64,000 nucleotides of DNA from Nitzschia sp. pyKryTriq1 (taxonomy: Eukaryota; Bacillariophyta; Bacillariophyceae; Bacillariales; Bacillariaceae), in contig OY101117.1 in NCBI GenBank assembly GCA_956465555.1, positions 2,418,001-2,482,000 on the forward strand, in the 5' to 3' direction. A program made the position numbers and the translations under genes. This document shows positions 1 to 10,199 of this stretch, piece after piece. Within the stretch, counting starts at the first letter, position 1, and the number at the start of each line of letters is the position of its first letter. The notes beneath the pieces were generated by a model, which saw nothing but the letters and a program-made list of their open reading frames with translations, ran no database searches and had not been told where the DNA came from.

Positions 1-526
1 CCGTAGAATACCCGACCTGGGCCAAACCGTCCGTTATTTTTTTGTTACGTAAAAAGAATACGAACAACATGCTGTACAGTCATCACTCAGTCAGTTGTTG
101 TTTGTTGGCACTATGTACACCTGCGGTACAAGTACACTACATACTTCGCCCGCGACGCGACGATGAAGAACGGGAAGCTGGAAGCTGGAAGGGATCAAGA
201 TTTTTTTCGTTTCATCTCATGATCTCATCTCATCATCTCATCTACAGTGTCGCTGCTACTAGTAGGTGCCAGACTACTTCGTATTGTCCCACCTCCACTT
301 CCACTAACTTGGTCGACAACTCTGTTGTTGTATCACATTCACTCTACATTCACTCGAGGAAGCAGAGAAAGCGCTTGTAACAAACAATCACGAAAAGGCC
401 TTTATTGCAAGGAAAGAAAGGCACAAGCCGCCGGGTCGGTCGAGCGAAGAAAATAGAGGCAGTGTCACGACAACTCAGTCTCGTTCTTCACATATATTGT
501 CAACCGGTGTTTGTTACAACATCAGC
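1..526. other. left-edge non-coding stretch / upstream region of the 666-aa gene
   Basis: No convincing coding region. The short open frames here have no recognisable domain. The stretch presumably holds the promoter and 5' UTR of the gene starting at 527; no clear TATA element was identified. CATCTCATCT-type repeats occur around 215-245. Confidence 0.4.
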
Positions 527-2527
527 ATGACGAACCGAGGCTTTACCGAGGCAGTGCCTCTTTCACTTAGCAGCATGGCGCACATGACCATGCCCTTGGA
601 AGATGGCGTACTGGATGGAGTCAAACAAGTCCTACAGCACACACTTTTGAGTTGCGTCAACTACGCTAGAGCGATTCATGCTCCACACAATTGGACCTTT
701 CGAGACTTGGGGACCACTCCATACGCCTGGGAAGCTCACGAGGGCGCCCATGATCCCAAGACTTTGCCGCCCAGTTTGGTAAAAGTTGGATTTAAGCATC
801 AGTATCATCGGACGGCCTTTATTTACCTCAAACCAGCGATCAAAGGAACTCCTACGCACGAAGAGGAATTGGCATGGACCGAAGATTGGTCGCAAGAAAA
901 GAGTATTCTGGGAAGAGTCAGTTTGTTATATACTACTACCGCTCTCATGACCAAGGAAGAGCTGGATGGCACTGAAAAGGATGATGACACGCCGAAATGT
1001 GTCCTCTATAAAGTCCTCGTAGAATACCGCTCCCTACCGGCCACAGGAAAGAAGGTGGCGGTTCAAGCGGAGGAGCTGTCCATGCTTAGCTTTGGAGGAA
1101 GTGTCGACGACGATGTCAAATATGGAGCTCTGGCCAGTTTGTATGATCCACATGCCAAGTACGTCTTGGAAATTTACAGCGTGCGGGGCAAAAAGTACAA
1201 ATTTGACCTGATGGATAGTACCCTCAGTGATGGAACCGTCCCGAGATTACCCTCTCGTAATGGCTCGGATGATCCCAACAGCACCGATCCCTTTGTCAAG
1301 TCCTTGTGCGTCACAGTTACGGATCACGATACTACAAAGTTTCAAGAAAAAGAGTATGCTATCACTCGAATCCATTTGACCATGGAAGGAAACCTACGAA
1401 CCAGACCAGAAGAGGTCCCGGGACCTCACTATATTGCCCGAGAAATCCAGGAGACCTTTTTGTGTATGAATCACTCCCCTCCGGGCATGGCGATGGCTAT
1501 TCCTTCCGGGCATGCGCTGCTGTTGGATCCTGAGGAGGCAGGAAAGGTCTATGTCAATGGGAGATATGTGACAACCTGGGGGAATGATCCTAGGATCGGA
1601 TCGCATTCCCCAGCCTTATTTGGTATGGATCTCCATTCGATCCCGTACTGGCAAGGTCGCATCTTTGACTACGACATACTGAAACGAAATTACGCTCAGT
1701 TATGGCAAGAAATCCTAATCGATGCTCGGTTAATGGGAATGAACATTGGAGGCAGACTTTTGAGCCGACTCATCACTGGAAAGGACCCGATCAAAGAAGA
1801 AGAAGAGGACGATGATGATGATACCAGCGACCTGGAGGTCGATGTTGAGGATGACGAGGAGGAAGAGGTGCAAGAAAGACCTCGTGTTAATACTGACATA
1901 GATTGTCTGGAATCTCAGGTGATGCAGTCCGCCAAATTCGATCCGGTTGGTATTTCCGCCAAGGCACTAGCGACTCGTTTCAAAATGGAATATTGTGAGG
2001 AAGGATTTCCCTGTCTTGCACATGAAATCGATTGGGTTAAGGATCGATTGCCGGGGCGGGTGCCGGTGGCAGTCTCACAGCGAACGATCAATATTTTGAG
2101 GAGAGGGGGCTATTTCGATACAAAACGCACATCCGACGAAGTCTGGTTTTCAGAAAGTCGTCCAGCAAAGGAGGGCACGACCGAAGAAGAAGTAGTCAAC
2201 AAGGCAGTCGATCTTTTGAAAGAAGCTGGTTGTACAGATGTAACGCCAAATGTCATCGTGTTTTTCTCGGGGCAAGGAATCACGGATCCGGTTCAGAAGA
2301 AAGGGCTTGTACGATTCAACCGATCTTTACGACAGTATCATGTCAATGAATACTTTTTACAAATGGACCTTGTGGAGCTCCAAGGAGAGCAGATGTCTAC
2401 GGACGAAGAAGAAACGAAAATGGACATTGCCGGTCTGGCGTTTTTGCTGGGCATGCACATTGCCCAGGAACACCCCGATGGCTCTGTCCTGTTGCGGTAT
2501 TTACTGAAGCACCGGAAAGACTCGTGA
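527..2527 (+). CDS. hypothetical protein, 666 aa, with acidic central linker
   Basis: Long intronless frame. The open frame extends 30 nt further upstream only through a TTG at 497, so the first ATG (527, preceded by ACATCAGC) is taken as the start. I do not recognise the family. Visible features: a folded-looking N-terminal two thirds rich in beta-type segments (for example YVLEIYSVRGKKYKFDL and VYVNGRYVTTWG), a very acidic low-complexity linker at about residues 420-455 (runs of D and E), and a C-terminal globular part of about 200 residues that contains AVSQRTINILRRGGYFD. There is no signal peptide, membrane segment or zinc-type cysteine pattern. It converges on the fusion gene at 2917. 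Length and steady codon use argue for a real gene; function is unknown. Confidence 0.8.
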   Translation: MTNRGFTEAVPLSLSSMAHMTMPLEDGVLDGVKQVLQHTLLSCVNYARAIHAPHNWTFRDLGTTPYAWEAHEGAHDPKTLPPSLVKVGFKHQYHRTAFIYLKPAIKGTPTHEEELAWTEDWSQEKSILGRVSLLYTTTALMTKEELDGTEKDDDTPKCVLYKVLVEYRSLPATGKKVAVQAEELSMLSFGGSVDDDVKYGALASLYDPHAKYVLEIYSVRGKKYKFDLMDSTLSDGTVPRLPSRNGSDDPNSTDPFVKSLCVTVTDHDTTKFQEKEYAITRIHLTMEGNLRTRPEEVPGPHYIAREIQETFLCMNHSPPGMAMAIPSGHALLLDPEEAGKVYVNGRYVTTWGNDPRIGSHSPALFGMDLHSIPYWQGRIFDYDILKRNYAQLWQEILIDARLMGMNIGGRLLSRLITGKDPIKEEEEDDDDDTSDLEVDVEDDEEEEVQERPRVNTDIDCLESQVMQSAKFDPVGISAKALATRFKMEYCEEGFPCLAHEIDWVKDRLPGRVPVAVSQRTINILRRGGYFDTKRTSDEVWFSESRPAKEGTTEEEVVNKAVDLLKEAGCTDVTPNVIVFFSGQGITDPVQKKGLVRFNRSLRQYHVNEYFLQMDLVELQGEQMSTDEEETKMDIAGLAFLLGMHIAQEHPDGSVLLRYLLKHRKDS

Positions 2528-2916
2528 TGATTCCCCTCGCCAGTTTACAGCTTTGGGAAATTTGTTGTTGGAATGGCGTAAACAATTTTGCGAAAATGCC
2601 TGATGGCATTTCGAGTACAGCAAACGCCACTATAGCGAGAGTTCAGTGCTTAAAGTTGGATTCAAATAGTAATAACCTGCAATGATGGCCGTGCCCTACT
2701 AACTGTGTTGAAGCATGTTTCTGCTGGTAGAACACCAGTACTGGGAGACCGGCAGAAGAAAAAGAGAAACTAGAGCTACTGTAGAGTTTGTCGATTCTGG
2801 CTGCAATCGATGTCGGACAAAGGAACTTGCAGCAACCGCCAAAAGTAGATATACTTCGTGCAAGAGAAGCCACAGCGACCAATCTCGATTCCTATTTTTA
2901 AATATTGTGCTTCCGT
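2528..2916. other. convergent 3' intergenic region
   Basis: About 390 bases between the stops of two convergent genes. It should contain both 3' UTRs and polyadenylation sites. No gene seen. Confidence 0.5.
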
Positions 2917-5900
2917 CTACTTCCCGCCTGGACGGGAAAGCATACAAGCATCACCATAGGAAAGGAATCGAAAGCCCCTTTTCTGCGCTTCCTCGTAAAT
3001 TGACTTGATTTTTTTGCCATCTTTTAGGAAAGCAGACACAAGAAGCATCAGAGTAGAATCAGGGGCGTGAAAATTAGTAACGAGGTGATCCACCAATTTG
3101 AAATCGTAGGATCCTGGAACAATCATGAGGGAGGTGCTGCCCGAGACATAATCGCTGTCGTCCACACCCTCGATTAAGGCGCTCAAGGCTGCGACCCGCG
3201 TTGCATTCTTTCCCTCTCCCACAGCCAGCGGCACCCATTCAAACTGCCCTAGCTGAATCGCCTGCGGGTCACAATCCAAGCCTCGTAGCCGCTTCACGCC
3301 AGACCAAAAAAGACTCTCTAGAGTTCGCGCAGATGTTGTGCCTACCACAACGAGATCCTTAGAAGATTTCAAGGCTTCAATGATCCGTTTAATCTCACTG
3401 ACAGAAACCGAAAACCTTTCAGCGTGCATCGAATGCTTTCGAGCGTCCTCCACCATCACCGGTTTGAACGTACCAGCTCCAACATGGAGAGAAAGGAAGC
3501 TGCAGTTTTGGGCGCCAATTTTAGCTAGAACATCATCGGTGAAATGCAGCCCTGCCGTCGGTGCAGCAACAGATCCACCCTGTGCGGCATACACATTATT
3601 GTACGCAACTTTGTCACTTTTTTCGGCATCACGATGGAAATAAGGGGGAATCGGAACTGTTCCAGCTGCATCGAGGAATTCTTGGACTGACAAATTACTG
3701 AGAACTCTGATGACACATTCAGTTCCGTTACCGCTACTCTTCTCGTCTTCGATCCAATCACTGAAAGATTGCAGCTGTTAGTTAAGGACGAGGGAATAGG
3801 ATCTACCCAGCCTTTATGCATGCCGCATTGGACTTACCCCTTGACCTCGACAACCTCCACTTTGCCTTTACCATCAATCTCGTCAAAGACGTCGCCACTT
3901 TTCAAATGACCAGTTCGTATCATCACGTGAAGATCAGTTTCGTCACATGGAGCTCCCAGATCTACCGAACCCATATCGAGAATCATCATCTCCGTTCGAG
4001 CTCCCCCAGGGCCTTTGACGAACAGTCTAGCGTCAACAACCCGGCTTTCGTTGAAAACAATATGGGAACCCTTAGTGAGATCAACGATGATATCTGCAAA
4101 GTTTGGATAGTGGGTTACATTGCCGTTGGAGCTGACACGCAGCAACTTAGAACTACCCCTTGGCGAAGCTGGATACTTTGCAATGGATTCATCGTTGAGC
4201 TCGTATGTGTGATCACTCATGCGAATATCGCTACTGTCTGCGACGGTGTCGATAGCACGAGCGGCGTCAAAGTCCTTCTCTGTGAGGACATTAGCTTCAA
4301 AAGTAAATAACTCCAGAGTCACCTCGACTCCGTTAACATAAGCATGCTCAAATTTCATATTGGCGTGGTGATCCATGATGGTGCTCATTTCGTCTACCTT
4401 TTCTGCAAATTGCAGAGCCTCTGTGTAACTTTTGAAATGATATGTTTTGGTAAGTGAAGCGGGCCGTTGGTTCCAACTTTTCTCGACAACTCCAGTGGCA
4501 TACATGCGATCCCATGCAGCTTGCACTACATTCTTGAATAGGCAAGCCTTGCTCAGAGGAACGACTCCACCGGGAAAGGAGCTGAACTGAGTGGCGTAGT
4601 GGCTGACATCGCCTGCGACGTCAGACACTAGACAGTCTTTCTCTTCCACAAAAGTGGCACCAATATTTATCAACACGCCATTGACCCATTTTGCTTTCAA
4701 AAGTCCAGGAAGGCCTGCGCAAGCAAACACAATGTCGGCGTCTTCTGTAAGTTGCTCTAGGGATTCAGCATTGACTTGCGAATGCGCAACTGTAACAATG
4801 CCCCCCTTTTCGCGCAACATATAAGCGATGGGAGAACCAACGATTGGACTGCAACCAACAACCAAACACTTTTTGTCCTTGACATCCACTTCATATTTTT
4901 TTAAGAGGGCCATGGTTGCATCAGGGGTGACTGGAGGATAAGCGTCCTTGTTGCCAATCTCACTTTGGCCGACAAAGTGGATACCGCCCACATCTTTCGC
5001 AATATCAATGGCATTGTAAACGCGTTTGGAATCAATGTGTTCTGGTAGTGGCCACATGAGTTGGATACCGTCATAATCCTTGAGAGCGTATATCTGACTG
5101 AGGAGTGCGTCCGTGGTAGTAGACATCTCCAGATTGATCTCCGAAACGTCAACACCATTGGCCTCCCCGGTGATAGTCTTGTCAAACCAACTGCTTGTAC
5201 AATTGTTATAGAGCTGAAGACGACGCTGAGCGTCTTTGTAACGCGATAGTTCACCAACCGTGATCACTGCGAGTGAAGGCCTTCGGCCGTAGGTATCGTG
5301 AAAGGCCGTAGCCGAAGCCTTGACGTCTTCTAAGATTTCCATGGCCAGCTGATTGCCGCAAAGCAGTTGAGCCGGTGGCTGCCACACAGACGCGTCAAGT
5401 CCGAATCTCGGTTCCACTTTTTGGTGGTCCAGTAACCACCTGGTGGCGTTCTCGAACCTATATGGAACAATGACTCCCAAGCGATCACCTGCTCTAGTCT
5501 CAGAAACAAAATCGTTGCACTGCTGCAGCATTTCCAACTGGAAGGCCTCCGAAGGATACCAATGATCATTCTCCTCATCGTCCAGCTTGAGCATTTTTCT
5601 AGCTTCCTCTACCATTTTAACACCATCTTCAGGGTTTCGAATGACAGTTTCCCACCCCTGAAAGGTTGCGTGTAAGAACGCCGAGACTACGCCACGGCGG
5701 TCCTGATCTTCAAGAGCTTCGTTGGCCACAAATAGAGTTTGTCCGTAGCCTAGCTTGGAGCCATTCAATCCCTCCATAGCTGCGACGACAGGCTCTTTGC
5801 CGTCAAGTTCACGACGAAGAGTCGGGACCTCTGTAGTAAGATACGCCTGAATACCGTCCAAGGCTCCAGACTTTAAGTCAGAGATCTTGGACGATCGAGG

Positions 5901-6428
5901 AGAGGCAATGACTTTCTTGTCCGGAAAGATACGCCGCATCAACTCAACTGTATCTTCATGAGCCCCAATGACGGCATCTTTTTCATGGACCTTGTCGGAG
6001 AGGGAGGCCACGCAAAGTGGGGAACGACGAAACATAGCTGCAACGGCCTTGACCTTCAAGTCTCGATTCTGGTACAGCGTCGGAATGAAAATGTTTTGCT
6101 CCACTGAACCGACGGTTACATGGTCTGGATTCGAATCCTGATGCCGACGCACTCCCTCGAGCTCCAAGCCAACGGGGCAAATAGGCAAGAAAGAGACGTC
6201 GAGACCGTTTTTGGTGTACAAGCCGTTCACAAGGGCACTGGCCACGCCTCCAAACTGAGGAGACATGTAGTAGTCAAGTTGGACTGCGACCGAATGCTTG
6301 GAGCGTCGGGTGCTGAGTAGAGCGCGGTTGTTGGTGTTGCTCCTGTTGCATCTTGCGAATGATGATGCCAACAACGAGCTGCTGAGATGATTCCTTTCTC
6401 GCAATTTCTGAACGATGGACTGCCTCAT
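2917..6428 (-). CDS. four-module fusion: THI5/NMT1-like + FolD-like + pterin-4a-carbinolamine dehydratase + QueA (1144 aa)
   Basis: Two exons, 6428-3838 and 3760-2917, join in phase across a 77-nt intron (GTAAGT...TTTCAG) that lies inside the QueA module. Residues 1-45 are rich in R, S, N and L, resembling a mitochondrial presequence. Residues ~48-345 resemble THI5/NMT1 and SsuA-type binding proteins. Residues ~347-645 are methylenetetrahydrofolate dehydrogenase/cyclohydrolase (FolD): a PPVTPDATMALL segment, GCSPIVGSP and FPGGVVPL. Residues ~660-730 are pterin carbinolamine dehydratase (SYTEALQF, DHH, LTEKDFDAA). Residues ~735-1144 are S-adenosylmethionine:tRNA ribosyltransferase-isomerase (QueA): VFNESRVVDARL, PTAGLHF, LHVGAGTF, GTTSART, LVTNFHAPDSTLMLLVSAF. 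QueA makes epoxyqueuosine in tRNA from preQ1-tRNA in bacteria. The FolD catalytic Lys is Gln401, and other key residues differ; the third PCD His is Phe710. The modules are clear; their combined role is unknown. Confidence 0.9.
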
Positions 6429-7117
6429 CGTTCAATCTTCCATACAAAGTAGAAAGGGATAGGACCTTGTAGAAAGATAACTTTACAACTGTGAGCTGCC
6501 GCCATGCAAAGGATCGTCATGCTGCTGCGTTTCTTTGTTGCCGATCGACGCCATTGCTTCCTGCATCATCATCCATGTATGGAAATGGATGGAGGCGGAT
6601 GGATAGAGCAAGCTGCAAGGGGCAAACTACCGGTACAAGTACTCATACAGGAACAGGATGATCATGTGATGGCACATGGCACGTGGGAAAGCGGGTTTAT
6701 CGTGCGTACAGTACAATAAGTACCAGTTGAAATGAAATACGACTTACTGAGTCCCTGATCTTGAGTCCCTAGTTTCCGTGCTGGCTTTGTGTTGACATTA
6801 CGAGTGGACATTTACATGTAAATCCTTCAGAGCAGCTTCGTCGACAAAGTGGCAATCCGCCCAATCAAACAGTTATGTGACAATGCAACCCACCGGAGTG
6901 GAGACTCTAGTAGACTCTACTGGTGGACCCAACAAACCCTGGAGCTAGACGAAGAAGGACAGGCGGCCGTGGTATCAGACCAGGAATCCCACGGGGAACA
7001 AGAAGAGTAGTTCTTAGTCTAAGAAGAACGCACTTAGTAGTCTAGTCTAAGTGCCGGCAAGCCTCTGGTGGGATTGATATCCCGTTCTAACCATGCTCAA
7101 TGGCACTGGAGACAGTT

Positions 7118-7139
7118 AACAACAACAACAACAACAACA
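7118..7139. repeat. (AAC)n microsatellite
   Basis: Uninterrupted AAC triplets, intergenic, about 30 bp before the GC-rich dispersed element. Confidence 0.8.
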
Positions 7140-7167
7140 TACCGGTAGGAAATGTACCGTAGACAGG

Positions 7168-7294
7168 TGGCCTTCTGATCGTCCGAGAGTGGTTTGGGCG
7201 GCGCTGGCAGCGCGTGGGCGGTATTACCGCGTCGTGTGCGTGTCTGGTGGCGCTGAAGCGCGTTGGAGTTTGGGGGATGCGCGCTGGGGGGCGC
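7168..7294. repeat. GC-rich dispersed element, copy 1
   Basis: Shares blocks in the same order with 61074-61191: TGGCCTTC, GTCCGAGA, GGGCG, CTGGCAGCGCGTG, GGTG, GGATG and GCGCTGGGGGGCGC. The GCGCTGGCAGCGC core is self-complementary. Both copies lie beside GTAC palindrome clusters and between an RGLE-family gene and its neighbour. Confidence 0.6.
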
Positions 7295-7352
7295 ATTATA
7301 ATAGGTCTACCGGTACTACTAGTGCAGAGCGGGCGCTGCGTTATTATTTCAC

Positions 7353-7376
7353 TGTACCGGTACCAGGTACGGTACT
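7353..7376. repeat. GTAC palindrome cluster
   Basis: Overlapping GTACC/GGTAC units (TGTACCGGTACCAGGTACGG). The same kind of cluster recurs in many intergenic gaps of this window. Confidence 0.6.
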
Positions 7377-7672
7377 TACGTATTGTAGCGCTATGGTAGA
7401 CTCCCCTATCACAGATACCATCGTTCTAAAAATTCGAACGAGAGTTCTTCTTCATATTGTACTTTTGATTGCGGCGGCGAAGTTTGCCAACGAAGGCGGG
7501 CTTTGACGGTTTTTCCGAGTCTTCGCGCGCGGGAATGACAATTTTTTTGATGCAACGCGCATGTCGTGCCTCATTCGAATACATGTGTATCGTTTACTAT
7601 GGGCGATTCGGAATTCCTCCCCACGTGGAATGCCGTACAAAAGGTATTTGCGTCAAAAATTTGGAGGGTTAA

Positions 7673-7680
7673 TGACGTCA
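7673..7680. promoter_or_regulatory. TGACGTCA (CRE-like bZIP site)
   Basis: A perfect 8-bp palindrome 221 bp upstream of the ATG at 7901. TGACGT elements are known bZIP-bound CO2/cAMP-response sites in diatoms; use here is inferred. Confidence 0.4.
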
Positions 7681-7900
7681 CTTTGAATTTTCAACTGACA
7701 ACTCCGCGCACTCCACGATGAAGCACGAACCCACGGGCTTCCCAAAAGTCCAGAAAAAGGACAAGTTTGGTTCTCTGGGGCTCTCTGAATCGCCACTTCA
7801 CACTTCAGCACATGTCACACAATCTGTAGCTTCCTCTTCCAAGAGTTTTGTTTCCGATTTGTAACCATACACCCAAGCAATACCATATTTTGTTTTCACG

Positions 7901-8623
7901 ATGCCTCCTTTGAATCGATTCCTCGAGGATCAGGAGAATAATGTTTGGCGTCACCAGACTAATCAATCTCAAGACGGCGAGAGGCGTGGTAGCTTCAACT
8001 CTGTGTTGGAAAGTCCGTTGAAGCACACACACCATGATGTGGAACAGGTGACGCCCACATCGGAGCGAAGAGTTCGATTCTCCGAAGAAAACCAAATTCA
8101 TCAAATAATATCCCGCGAAGACTATTCCGTGCAGGAGATTGATGAATGTTGGTACACGGCGAGCGAGTACGTGAGTTTCAGGCAGGATATTTGCATGACA
8201 GTATACCTTCACAAAATCGACCCAAACCGCATCGATGGTACCGAGTACACGATGAGAGGTGTAGAGCATCGCGTGGAAGGGGCATCGAGCCGACGGTATT
8301 CTATTCGATCTCGCGCAAAGTCTGCTGTTTTGGATGAGCAAGACTTCCAGGATGGCCTCGGTGAAGCCAGCGTGAACTACATTGCTGCTGCGTACAGCAG
8401 CGTGACGAAAGATGCCGTCTTTGAGGCACTCAACTTGGCTGCTCTCGATCAATTGGACATCTTTCGTTACCAAAACGAGGCGGCTTACGACGACATCTTC
8501 AATGATGATTGGATTAGTTCCATTTCAGCAACTAGTGATGCGATTGAAGTTGACGTGAGCTTTTCGGACGATGCGTCAGGCTTTGACGACTCTTGGCTTC
8601 GAGATATTTCAGTGAAAGCCTAG
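7901..8623 (+). CDS. RGLE-family protein, copy 1 (240 aa)
   Basis: Intronless frame from an ATG to TAG. It belongs to an unnamed family present eight times in this window. Shared landmarks in order: a basic-V-x-F motif (RRVRF, 56-60), an aromatic pair inside an E-rich segment (CWYTASEY, 83-90), the RGLE signature in the form RGVE (119-122), VLDEQ (143-147), and a C-terminal segment beginning NYIAAAYSS. The N-terminal 55 residues and C-terminal tail look disordered and acidic. There is no signal peptide or membrane segment, so it is probably soluble in cytosol or nucleus. Function is unknown. A perfect TGACGTCA lies 221 bp upstream. Confidence 0.85.
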   Translation: MPPLNRFLEDQENNVWRHQTNQSQDGERRGSFNSVLESPLKHTHHDVEQVTPTSERRVRFSEENQIHQIISREDYSVQEIDECWYTASEYVSFRQDICMTVYLHKIDPNRIDGTEYTMRGVEHRVEGASSRRYSIRSRAKSAVLDEQDFQDGLGEASVNYIAAAYSSVTKDAVFEALNLAALDQLDIFRYQNEAAYDDIFNDDWISSISATSDAIEVDVSFSDDASGFDDSWLRDISVKA

Positions 8624-8976
8624 TGGAGATTTTCATTTAGATTCCAATGGCAGCAACACGAGATCGCGACGGATATGGCTCAGCTTCTGAAAGGGTCCCA
8701 CTGGCGACAAATAATACGCCTTTCTACAGCAGGCCAGAGTCGAACGCGTGAAGAAGATAAGCATAACTACTTAGAGAAATATAGACTGTGTAATCCATCA
8801 CAACTTCTTCTTCTACGTTACAAAACCTCTTCCTTTTACAATTAATCCCTATTCCGACTGAATGTCATCGCAAACTAATGAACGCCGCAAGGTGAGTAGT
8901 CTACGAGTACTGGTCCCGTTTGCGAAGGGAACGGTCTTCCATCTCGTCTCCTATCCGCTGATACTACTACTACTAC

Positions 8977-9010
8977 TATATCGTAAAGGAGCGAAAAAGT
9001 GCACTGTCTA
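8977..9010. repeat. 34-nt dispersed repeat, copy 1
   Basis: Begins TATATCGTAAAG and ends TGTCTA. It matches 47093-47126 at 32 of 34 positions in the same orientation. Both copies are intergenic. Confidence 0.6.
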
Positions 9011-9666
9011 GTTCTACTAGAAAGGTGGTTGTTCCGAAAGAGAAAGGCTACTGCCGTACTATTGACGATCCTACCATGACCCTCAGGATGCTTTGATATT
9101 AATTCTCTCTACTCTAGAGCTAGAGCTACCGGTAGAGCTTGGATAGATGGAAGCACCACAAGAGAAGCATTAGTACTAGACCCCCATTATTATTTTTCGT
9201 CCACCACGCACTATACTACTTTTTCGAAAATCTAGCGAGCGTGGAGAGGAGCCGAACTTCCACATTTTTGGCGTGACCGCGCAGATGGTTTTGGCGAGCG
9301 AAATGACAGTCGAGCATGGCAGGCTCATTTCGAGCGCGCCCGCCCGCAGCGGCCCTGCTCCTCCATTGTCATTGGTCCATTTCCAATCGGAGTGCCGCGC
9401 GGTACGAGCACAAGTGTTTTACTGGAGCATCCGGGGATCCGTACATCGGCCAGACGCATCGCTTCCTTTAGTTGCAAGGGGGGTACCTTGATCGGACACT
9501 CAGTAGAGTTGTCGTTAGAGGTATCTTTAGTTGTAGTTTCCTCGGGGGAAACGTTGACGTTTCGGGGATCGGACTCGGGGTCCTGGTGATGCGCCACGTG
9601 GGCGGTGGTGAAAATGGGGTTTGCGACATGCCGTCTGGGAGCGTGGTACTGAGCGCGAAGTTCTCG

Positions 9667-9706
9667 CAAGTAAGCTCTTCGCAGTGCTCACAAGTAAGCT
9701 CTTCGC
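9667..9706. repeat. tandem pair of CAAGTAAGCTCTTCGC
   Basis: Two identical 16-bp units with a 24-bp period, at 9667-9682 and 9691-9706, followed directly by a GTACC motif. Confidence 0.7.
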
Positions 9707-10084
9707 GCGCTACGGTACCTGGTATGTAGGCGGACCCCTGGCACTACCGGTATGACTAGCTGGACTTGAGGTGTGTATATATAGGTTAAATAATAAGAGT
9801 CCCAAAACATCCTTCGGTCTCTTATTATAGCCAAAGGGCACTAGGAATAATTACCCAATACATTTTCTTACATCTTGGGCACAGATATACTGTCTATGTA
9901 TTTTTCAAAAGGTCATTCATGAGGTTTGTAAATATATATCGCTAAATACAACTATGTCCAAGGGATATATGTAATCGTAATATATATCGCAAGGTCGGGT
10001 CTTGGGTGTTGTTGGGAACGAAGCGAGTCGGAATCTCAGCCACAAGCAACAACGCTTTGTGGCTCGATTTTTTCTCTGTAGTCC

Positions 10085-10104
10085 TGTACCGGTACGTACC
10101 GGTT
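10085..10104. repeat. GTAC palindrome cluster
   Basis: TGTACCGGTACGTACCGGTT, about 100 bp upstream of the ATG at 10200. Confidence 0.6.
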
Positions 10105-10199
10105 GTGCGTACGAATCATCATCGGCCCCGTAATCGTTTTCTTCCGATTTCACAAAACCCTTGCTCAAGCAAGAAGATAGACAACCACTTCCAGCAACA

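Larger units (their letters stand above)
6429..7900. other. divergent intergenic region between the fusion gene and an RGLE-family gene
   Basis: About 1.5 kb with no supported gene. It holds an AAC microsatellite (7118-7139), one copy of a GC-rich dispersed element (7168-7294), a GTAC palindrome cluster (7353-7376) and a perfect TGACGTCA at 7673. The short open frames here lack family features. Confidence 0.5.
8624..10199. other. intergenic region upstream of RGLE copy 2
   Basis: About 1.6 kb with no supported gene. It contains a 34-nt dispersed repeat (8977-9010), a GC-rich patch at 9270-9600 with weak open frames on both strands, a tandem pair CAAGTAAGCTCTTCGC (9667-9682 and 9691-9706), AT-rich DNA around 9780-9990 and a GTAC palindrome cluster at 10085-10104. 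Confidence 0.5.

Noticed and set aside
2917-3693. QueA as a separate bacterial-type gene or contamination
   Set aside because: The upstream exon continues the QueA N-terminus in phase across a canonical 77-nt GT-AG intron, so it is part of a eukaryotic gene.
6120-6145. GATTCGAATCC, resembling a tRNA T-loop
   Set aside because: It lies inside the coding frame of the THI5-like module, and no acceptor, D or anticodon stems surround it.
7805-8473. 222-codon minus-strand frame over RGLE copy 1
   Set aside because: Antisense shadow; the plus frame has the family motifs.
9325-9669. 114-codon minus-strand frame in a GC-rich patch
   Set aside because: Starts at TTG, has no ATG before the middle, no domain and overlaps similarly open plus-strand frames, as expected in GC-rich DNA.
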